This document shows, piece after piece, positions 1 to 4,784 of a stretch of 30,942 nucleotides of DNA. The position numbers were made by a program, and so were the translations under genes. The notes below the pieces were generated by a model, which searched no databases, was not told where the DNA came from, and worked only from the letters and a program-made list of their open reading frames with translations. The first letter of the stretch is position 1. Each line of letters starts with the position of its first letter. The DNA comes from a virus: IMG/VR virus record IMGVR_UViG_3300037883_000075, positions 1 to 30,942 of that record. One strand, given 5' to 3'.

Positions 1-711
1 ATGGTGCGCATCGACATGTCGGAATACATGGAAAAGCACTCGGTTGCCCGCCTGATCGGCGCGCCGCCGGGTTATGTCGGCTACGAGGAGGGCGGCAGTC
101 TGACGGAGGCGGTGCGTCGCCGGCCCTATCAGGTGATCCTGTTCGACGAGGTCGAAAAGGCGCACCCCGACGTCTTCAACGTATTGCTGCAGGTTCTCGA
201 CGACGGCCGCTTGACCGACGGTCAAGGCCGAACCGTCGATTTCCGCAACACGCTGATCGTGCTGACCTCAAATCTCGGAAGCGAGGCGTTGGCGCGCCTA
301 CCCGAGCGAGCGGACGTGTCGGTCGCGCGGGAGGCGGTGATGGAAGCGGTGCGTGCCGCGTTCCGGCCCGAGTTCCTTAACCGGCTCGACGAGATCCTGT
401 TGTTCCGCCGGCTGTCGCGCGACGACATGAAGGGGATCGTAACGATCCAGATCGAGCGCCTGAAAAAGCTGCTGGCTGACCGCAAGATCACGATCGAACT
501 CGATGCGCCGGCGATGGCCTGGCTGGCCGACGCCGGGTACGACCCGGTCTACGGAGCCCGGCCGCTGAAGCGGGTCATCCAGCGCGAATTGCAGAACCCG
601 TTGGCGCAGTCGATCCTCGCCGGGCGCATTCCGGATGGGTCGATGGTGGGCGTCACCGCCGGGGACCGCGGTCTGGTCATCGAGGAGGCGGCGCGGGCCG
701 AGGCGGCCTGA
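1..711 (+). CDS. clpB: ATP-dependent chaperone ClpB, C-terminal part (5' end outside window)
   Basis: This is the last 236 residues of the ClpB disaggregase, a cytosolic AAA+ hexamer that works with DnaK to pull apart protein aggregates. The window opens inside the second nucleotide-binding domain, so the ATG at position 1 is an internal methionine. Visible family marks are [20 protein letters not shown] (pore-loop region), the Walker B segment [15 protein letters not shown], the sensor-1 segment IVLTSNLGS, the arginine-finger region [12 protein letters not shown], and the sensor-2 segment [11 protein letters not shown]. The reading frame is intact to its TGA. It is a host housekeeping gene and marks the left flank of the prophage; only 69 bases separate its stop from the stop of the convergent repressor gene. 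Confidence 0.96.
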   Translation: MVRIDMSEYMEKHSVARLIGAPPGYVGYEEGGSLTEAVRRRPYQVILFDEVEKAHPDVFNVLLQVLDDGRLTDGQGRTVDFRNTLIVLTSNLGSEALARLPERADVSVAREAVMEAVRAAFRPEFLNRLDEILLFRRLSRDDMKGIVTIQIERLKKLLADRKITIELDAPAMAWLADAGYDPVYGARPLKRVIQRELQNPLAQSILAGRIPDGSMVGVTAGDRGLVIEEAARAEAA

Positions 712-780
712 CAAGGTCCCCGTGCCGGGCAGCGGCTAGATCGAAGCGCCGCGCGGAGACGGGTGGCGCTGCGAGGTTGA

Positions 781-1446
781 TCAGCCCTCCTGATCGGTGC
801 CGACGACGAGATGGCATTCCTCCACGTCCGAGCGCGGGATCCGCAGGGTATCGGGCGGGTTCAACTGGCGCAGCACCAGGGTATCGCCCTCCCAGCCCAC
901 GAACTGCTTGATCAGCACCGCCTGCCCCTTTTTGTAGACCACGACGTCACGGCCCCGCCTCGGCGGTTTGAACGGGTTGACGTGCAATAGCCAGTTTTGC
1001 TCGTAGCGCGGCTCCATGCTGTCGCCCACCATGTAGATGGCGTACGCCGCGCGCACGCCGCCGAGATTGGCTGGGCGCGGGGTGTAGCCGATCTCATCCT
1101 GCAGAAACATCTCCTGATCATTGCCGCCGCGTCCGGCGCTGCGGATCGGGATCATGTCCGGCGAGCGTGCAATGCCCGACGGCCGCGCCGAGGGTGGGCG
1201 GCCACGTCCGGGGCGCGGCATATCGACGGCGGGTTGCGAACCAACCTCGGCGACGGCATGGCGAAGCACCTCGTCCGGGCTCACCCCGAGGAAGGCGGCA
1301 ACCTGTACGGTCTCCAGTTGCTTCATCTGACGCTCTCCTTTGAGCATCCGTGAGACCGCCGAAGGGGCGAGCCGCAGGTGGCGGGCGAGGTCGGCCTGGG
1401 TGGCGCCGATCCGCTCGAGAGCTTGGTGAAACCAGGAGGCGTCCAT
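781..1446 (-). CDS. XRE-family prophage repressor with S24 (LexA/CI-like) self-cleaving domain
   Basis: This 221-residue protein has an N-terminal helix-turn-helix (about residues 8-60, core ATQADLARHLRLAPSAVSRM) that should bind the operator next to its own start. A proline-rich linker follows, then a C-terminal S24 peptidase domain (about 100-218). The Ser/Lys dyad is visible: S143 in MVGDSMEP and K180 in AVLIKQF. A104-G105 lies 38 residues before the serine, the distance expected for the Ala-Gly self-cleavage site of CI and LexA, so induction by RecA during the SOS response is likely. An AAAGGG ribosome site (bases 1452-1457, minus strand) lies 5 bases before the ATG. It is the only leftward gene in the window and faces the early genes, as a lysogeny repressor should. 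Cleavage itself is inferred. Confidence 0.9.
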   Translation of the reverse strand: MDASWFHQALERIGATQADLARHLRLAPSAVSRMLKGERQMKQLETVQVAAFLGVSPDEVLRHAVAEVGSQPAVDMPRPGRGRPPSARPSGIARSPDMIPIRSAGRGGNDQEMFLQDEIGYTPRPANLGGVRAAYAIYMVGDSMEPRYEQNWLLHVNPFKPPRRGRDVVVYKKGQAVLIKQFVGWEGDTLVLRQLNPPDTLRIPRSDVEECHLVVGTDQEG

Positions 1447-1471
1447 CTATGCCCTTTACGCAATTTCTATA

Positions 1472-1499
1472 TTGACAACATACCTAGTCATGTTATCAT
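1472..1499 (+). promoter_or_regulatory. Rightward early promoter (PR-like)
   Basis: TTGACA (1472-1477), a 16-base spacer and TATCAT (1494-1499) form a near-consensus sigma70-type promoter pointing into the early genes. The -10 box lies inside the left arm of a perfect inverted repeat, so repressor bound there would block RNA polymerase. Transcription would start near 1506, about 45 bases before the first early gene. Confidence 0.7.
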
Positions 1500-1518
1500 G
1501 GCGATGCGATGATAACAA
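1490..1518 (-). promoter_or_regulatory. Leftward promoter of the repressor gene (PRM-like)
   Basis: On the minus strand TTGTTA (1513-1518) and TAACAT (1490-1495) are separated by 17 bases. They make a moderate sigma70-type promoter that would transcribe the repressor with a leader of roughly 35-40 bases. It overlaps the rightward promoter face to face, and its -35 box falls in the right arm of the inverted repeat. The two promoters therefore compete for the same DNA, and one bound repressor could affect both. Confidence 0.5.
1491..1517. promoter_or_regulatory. Likely repressor operator: perfect 9-bp inverted repeat
   Basis: TGTTATCAT (1491-1499) and ATGATAACA (1509-1517) are exact reverse complements separated by 9 bases, so the arm centres lie about two helical turns apart. 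This suits a dimer of the adjacent helix-turn-helix repressor. The left arm carries the rightward -10 box and the right arm the leftward -35 box. A weaker partial repeat, AACAT (1477-1481) and ATGTT (1490-1494), may be an auxiliary half-site. Binding is inferred from position and symmetry. Confidence 0.65.
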
Positions 1519-1549
1519 GGGTATTCGATTGTCAATGTGCGAGGGACCT

Positions 1550-1843
1550 ATGGAGACGCTATCTATCGAGCCGCACGACACTAACGATACCGGGTGCGCC
1601 TATCCTCTCGGCGGTAATGGTGAACGCCGAAATTGCGGGGTACGGCGGCGCATAGGCTCGCCTTATTGCTCGGACCATCACAGGCTGTGCCACGTTCCTT
1701 GGGGGACGAGCGAGGAAGTCAAGCGGTTGCGCGAGGTCGAAGCGCTGGCGAGCGTCGTCGGCGGGCGTCGGGCTCGAGACGGCGGCGAACCGTCGCAGCG
1801 TTTTTTGAGACGGCTGGAGCACGCCGTCCGCTGTTTTTCGTGA
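1550..1843 (+). CDS. GcrA-like small zinc-binding early protein
   Basis: This 97-residue protein has a Cys/His-rich core (C16, C29, C40, H43/H44, C47; segments CAYPLGG, NCG and GSPYCSDHH) like the C-terminal part of GcrA-family proteins of alphaproteobacteria. GcrA binds sigma70 RNA polymerase and methylated promoters, and phages carry short relatives. The N-terminal helix-turn-helix of full GcrA is absent, so this would be the zinc-binding part only, followed by a basic helical tail. I chose the ATG at 1550 because GAGGGA lies just upstream; ATG 1535 is in frame and would add five residues. It is the first gene after the rightward promoter, which suggests an early regulatory role. The function is inferred, and the match to GcrA rests on motif pattern alone. 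Confidence 0.6.
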   Translation: METLSIEPHDTNDTGCAYPLGGNGERRNCGVRRRIGSPYCSDHHRLCHVPWGTSEEVKRLREVEALASVVGGRRARDGGEPSQRFLRRLEHAVRCFS

Positions 1844-1874
1844 CCGGTTTGTTCATGATTTGTTCGGAAATAGA

Positions 1875-2435
1875 ATGACCCGTCTGAAATCAGGACGACA
1901 AAACCTGTCAGCAGCCTCTCAACAGGAGTTGGCTCCCACCGACGAGCGCATCCGGCAAGGGGCGGTCGAACGGCTGGACCGTCCGATCGCCGATGAAATG
2001 GGCCGTTCGGCGCGCCCTTACCGCGCCGTCGACACCTTGGCGACGATGGAACGACGGGGATCCATCACCGCGGGGATGCGCCAAGCCGCAGAAGATTTTC
2101 GCGTTCGCTTTCTTAAAGCGCAGCTCGATCCGCTGCGCGCGCTCGACTATTCGCGACCGAGGGATAGCCGAACCGGCCGGGCGAAGGACGGTGGCGAAAC
2201 GGGGTTGCGGGTCGAAAACGCCCGTCAGCATGTCTGGCGGGCGATCGTCGCGGTTGGTGGTCCGAGTTCGCCCGGCGGATCATGCCTATGGCATGTCGTC
2301 GGCTGGGAGTGCTCGCTAAAGGAATGGGCGTTCGAACAAGGCTGGAATGGTCGTCGGGTCAGCCAAGAGGCCGCTTCGGGGATACTGATCGCGGCGTTGG
2401 GTGCGCTCGAAACGCATTACCAACATGCCGCATGA
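1875..2435 (+). CDS. Early phage protein resembling the DUF6456 domain
   Basis: This 186-residue protein has a basic, poorly conserved first half and a compact second half. That half runs from a segment resembling the DUF6456 start (ITAGMRQAAEDFRVRFLKAQ, about residues 62-81) to HVVGWECSLKEWAFEQGW and a closing helix ILIAALGALETHY. The family is common in alphaproteobacteria and their prophages, often beside regulators, and its molecular role is not established. The helical C-terminal part could be a winged-helix-like DNA-binding unit. ATG 1875 was preferred to the TTG five codons earlier. It is the last gene before the strong promoter at 2458, so it could regulate the switch to late transcription; a terminase-related role is also possible. 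Both ideas are inferences. Confidence 0.6.
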   Translation: MTRLKSGRQNLSAASQQELAPTDERIRQGAVERLDRPIADEMGRSARPYRAVDTLATMERRGSITAGMRQAAEDFRVRFLKAQLDPLRALDYSRPRDSRTGRAKDGGETGLRVENARQHVWRAIVAVGGPSSPGGSCLWHVVGWECSLKEWAFEQGWNGRRVSQEAASGILIAALGALETHYQHAA

Positions 2436-2841
2436 TTGCGATAATCAGATTTTGCGATTGACAAATCCGGATTGATCTGGTATAAGACAGCGAAATTGGC
2501 AAAGCCGGCCGCAGCGATCTGGTTTGAGCCCATCGGGGAGGCCGCGGTGCCGCTCGAAGGGATCGCGAGTTTTAAACCGCCTATATTGTGCCCAGTCGAT
2601 AAATTGTAACGAGAACGAGTGCTGGCGTTTGCCAGCGACCTTGAATGATTTAATAATACGCTCCGGTGTTCATGATAGTAAAATTTTACGGCAGACGCGG
2701 TCGGTGGTGCCTTGGGAACAATCGAGTGACGCGTCAAGAAATAATGGTGAAGCTCGACACTGGCGCGGATCATTTCGCAATGCTCGCGGGCTCGCCCCGG
2801 CGCCGGCAGGAGAGCGCGGCGGCCGGTCTCGCGGAGGACGC
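2436..2841 (+). other. Promoter and long leader between the early genes and terminase
   Basis: This stretch of about 400 bases starts with the strong promoter at 2458-2486. The rest is more AT-rich than its neighbours and has no convincing gene beyond the short frame at 2672-2845. A 6-bp hairpin, GCTGGC-GTTT-GCCAGC (2621-2636), has no T-tract and so is not an obvious terminator. An open frame runs in phase with the terminase from 2524, but its composition does not look like the conserved protein, so I treat it as leader sequence. Confidence 0.45.
2458..2486 (+). promoter_or_regulatory. Strong sigma70-type promoter upstream of the terminase and late operon
   Basis: A consensus TTGACA (2458-2463), an ideal 17-base spacer and TATAAG (2481-2486) make this the best promoter match I found in the window. 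The spacer contains the perfect 10-base palindrome AATCCGGATT (2464-2473), a plausible operator for a regulator other than the repressor, whose half-site TGTTATCAT is different. Transcription would start near 2493 and run into the terminase gene after a leader of about 350 bases. Confidence 0.65.
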
Positions 2842-2845
2842 GTGA
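2672..2845 (+). CDS. Possible 57-aa ORF coupled to the terminase (small-terminase candidate)
   Basis: A frame of 57 residues runs from ATG 2672 (or GTG 2726, giving 39 residues) to a TGA that overlaps the terminase GTG as GTGA. That style of coupling recurs throughout this operon. The product is basic and small (segments GADHFAMLAGSPRRRQ and GLAEDA), with no recognised domain. A small terminase subunit is expected immediately before the large one, and no other candidate is present. Against it stand the lack of a clear ribosome site, the very short length, and the possibility that this is only the leader. It is listed mainly because of its position. Confidence 0.3.
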   Translation: MIVKFYGRRGRWCLGNNRVTRQEIMVKLDTGADHFAMLAGSPRRRQESAAAGLAEDA

Positions 2846-4206
2846 CGTGTTTGCACGCCAGCTGGCTCGCCGCGTTGCCACAGGCGGTCAGAAACAGAAT
2901 CATTGACACGCTGAACCCTGACGAAGCCCTTGCGCTGCTGTATGATTGGCCGTTCTGGGCGCGGTCCAATCAGCTGCCGCCGGAGGGTGGCTGGCGAGTT
3001 TGGCTGCTGTTGGCCGGTCGCGGGTTCGGCAAGACGCGAACCGGGGCGGAGTTGGTGCGCGCGCGGGTGGCTGCACGAACCGCGCGCCGATTGGCGCTCG
3101 TCGCACCGACCGCTGCTGATGCCCGCAGTGTCATGGTCGAAGGCGAAAGCGGCATCCTGGCGATTTCGCCGCATTGGGATCGGCCGCGCTACGAGCCCTC
3201 AAAGCGCCAATTGACCTGGCCCAACGGAGCGATTGCCACCTTTTACAGCGCGGATGAGCCCGAGCGGCTGCGCGGACCGCAGCATGATGCGGCATGGTGC
3301 GACGAGCTTACCAGCTGGCGCTATCCGGACGCCTGGCACATGCTGATGTTCGGTTTGCGCTTGGGCGAGGATCCGCGGGTCGTCGTTACCACGACACCGC
3401 GGCCAACCAAGCTGCTGAGGGCGCTGATCGAGGACCCAGCAGTCGCGGTGACGCGCGGCACAACCTATGACAACCGGCCCAACCTGGCACCGAACTTCCT
3501 CGACCAGATCATTCGCAAATATGAAGGAACCCGGCTCGGCAGGCAGGAAATCGAGGCCGAAATCCTTGATGATCTTCCGGGCGGGTTGTGGAATCGGGAT
3601 GGCATCGAGGCTACGCGCGGACGCATCGCTCCTCCCTTAGCAAGGATCGTGGTTGCGATTGATCCGGCGGTTACCTCGGGCGAAACAGCGGATGAGACGG
3701 GCATTATCGTCGCCGGCCGAGACGCGGACGGTCACGGTTGGGTTTTAGCGGATCTTTCCGGACGGTACCGGCCTTTGGAATGGGCCAAAACCGCGGTAGC
3801 GGCATATCACGCGCATCATGCCGACCGGGTAGTAGCGGAAGTCAACAACGGCGGCGAAATGGTCGAGTCGACCTTGCGGGTGATGGATCCAGATCTGTCG
3901 TTCGCGCCGGTCCGTGCGTCGCGTGGCAAAGTTACCCGGGCCGAACCCGTGGCTGCGCTCTATGAGCAGGGGAGGGTGCACCATCAGGGTGTCTTCCCGC
4001 AACTGGAAGATCAGATGTGCAGCCTGATCCGAGGCGGCTTTGACGGTACGGAAAGCGCCCGGCTGGGGTTCTCTCCGGACCGTGTCGATGCGTTGGTTTG
4101 GGCGATAACCGACCTTTTGCTGGTCCCGATTATCGGCGAAGGAATTTACGACATCTATCGTCAACTGAGCGGCCAGCTGTCCCAGCCGAGCCGCTCTAAA
4201 CCGTAA
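2842..4206 (+). CDS. Phage terminase large subunit (COG5323 type)
   Basis: This is the DNA-packaging motor that translocates the genome into the prohead and cuts it. From the GTG at 2842 it is 454 residues, the usual length. The ATPase has Walker A AGRGFGKT (residues 58-65) and Walker B with D154-E155 in DAAWCDELTSW. The RNase H-like nuclease has acidic residues D274 (VVAIDPAVTSG), E333 (VVAEVNNGG) and D416 (PDRVDALVWA). The conserved family start ASWLAALP lies at residues 6-13. I chose GTG 2842 because GGAGG (2833-2837) lies 4 bases upstream and it overlaps the preceding short frame; the upstream in-frame extension looks unlike the family. It heads the late operon downstream of the promoter at 2458. 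Confidence 0.93.
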   Translation: MTCLHASWLAALPQAVRNRIIDTLNPDEALALLYDWPFWARSNQLPPEGGWRVWLLLAGRGFGKTRTGAELVRARVAARTARRLALVAPTAADARSVMVEGESGILAISPHWDRPRYEPSKRQLTWPNGAIATFYSADEPERLRGPQHDAAWCDELTSWRYPDAWHMLMFGLRLGEDPRVVVTTTPRPTKLLRALIEDPAVAVTRGTTYDNRPNLAPNFLDQIIRKYEGTRLGRQEIEAEILDDLPGGLWNRDGIEATRGRIAPPLARIVVAIDPAVTSGETADETGIIVAGRDADGHGWVLADLSGRYRPLEWAKTAVAAYHAHHADRVVAEVNNGGEMVESTLRVMDPDLSFAPVRASRGKVTRAEPVAALYEQGRVHHQGVFPQLEDQMCSLIRGGFDGTESARLGFSPDRVDALVWAITDLLLVPIIGEGIYDIYRQLSGQLSQPSRSKP

Positions 4207-4233
4207 ACTAGCGAGTTAAGGAGGACACAGTCT

Positions 4234-4671
4234 GTGCCCCTGTTGGTCAAGGATGCGAACACGACGACGCAGTCGCTATCGACCGGGCTCGACAGCTCCG
4301 GCAATTTGGTGCCGCTGCATTCGCCCGCCGCGATCGTCGCCGGGATCGCGACGCCGGTCAGCTCAGCGGCGCCGCTGCCGGTAATCAATACCGCCGGTTC
4401 GGTGGCAAGCGACGGCAGTGGCACGGTTGTCGCCGGCGGCTCTGCACAAACGCTGTTCGGCGGGATCGTGCCGGTCAACGGCTGGCTGGTCGCCAACAAC
4501 TCCGCGGCGGCGGTCTATGTTTCCGATGTTGGCGTCGCAACATCGGGAGGAGCTTCGATCCCAATCGCGCCGGGCAGTGTATTTGCGACGCCTCCTGGAT
4601 ATAAGCCCGCGGGCGCGGTCAGCCTCTATGGCTCCGCCGCCGGTCAAGCCTACGCCGCGCGGCGCTGGTAA
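4234..4671 (+). CDS. Small structural-type phage protein, unknown function
   Basis: This 145-residue protein starts at GTG 4234 behind a strong AAGGAGG (4218-4224, 9-base spacing). It is rich in Ala, Gly, Ser, Val and Thr, has no cysteine or membrane segment, and looks beta-rich. The N-terminus reads MPLLVKDANTTTQSLSTGLD, and the middle alternates hydrophobic and small residues as in capsid decoration or spike-base proteins. I recognise the general look from alphaproteobacterial prophages but cannot name a family. Its place between terminase and the spike gene suggests a virion component or a partner of the spike. It is a good gene by ribosome site and codon pattern; the function is open. Confidence 0.65.
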   Translation: MPLLVKDANTTTQSLSTGLDSSGNLVPLHSPAAIVAGIATPVSSAAPLPVINTAGSVASDGSGTVVAGGSAQTLFGGIVPVNGWLVANNSAAAVYVSDVGVATSGGASIPIAPGSVFATPPGYKPAGAVSLYGSAAGQAYAARRW

Positions 4672-4784
4672 CGAGGTTAGTTGTCGAAAACACAACATGA
4701 ATATCGATCCATCGGTGACGTGTCCCGCGACGCAGCCACAGGTCGGCACGGCGGCGGCAATGGAGACGACCGGGGTGGGGTGCG

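Noticed and set aside
712-780. Possible attachment site between clpB and the repressor
   Set aside because: The matching repeat would lie outside the window, and no tRNA or recognisable core is present, so it cannot be supported.
2621-2636. Hairpin GCTGGC-GTTT-GCCAGC in the terminase leader
   Set aside because: No T tract and no riboswitch-like surroundings; noted only as part of the leader.
2524-2841. In-frame 5' extension of the terminase by 106 codons
   Set aside because: The extra residues do not resemble the family, the stretch overlaps the promoter leader, and GTG 2842 has a good GGAGG site and matches the family start.
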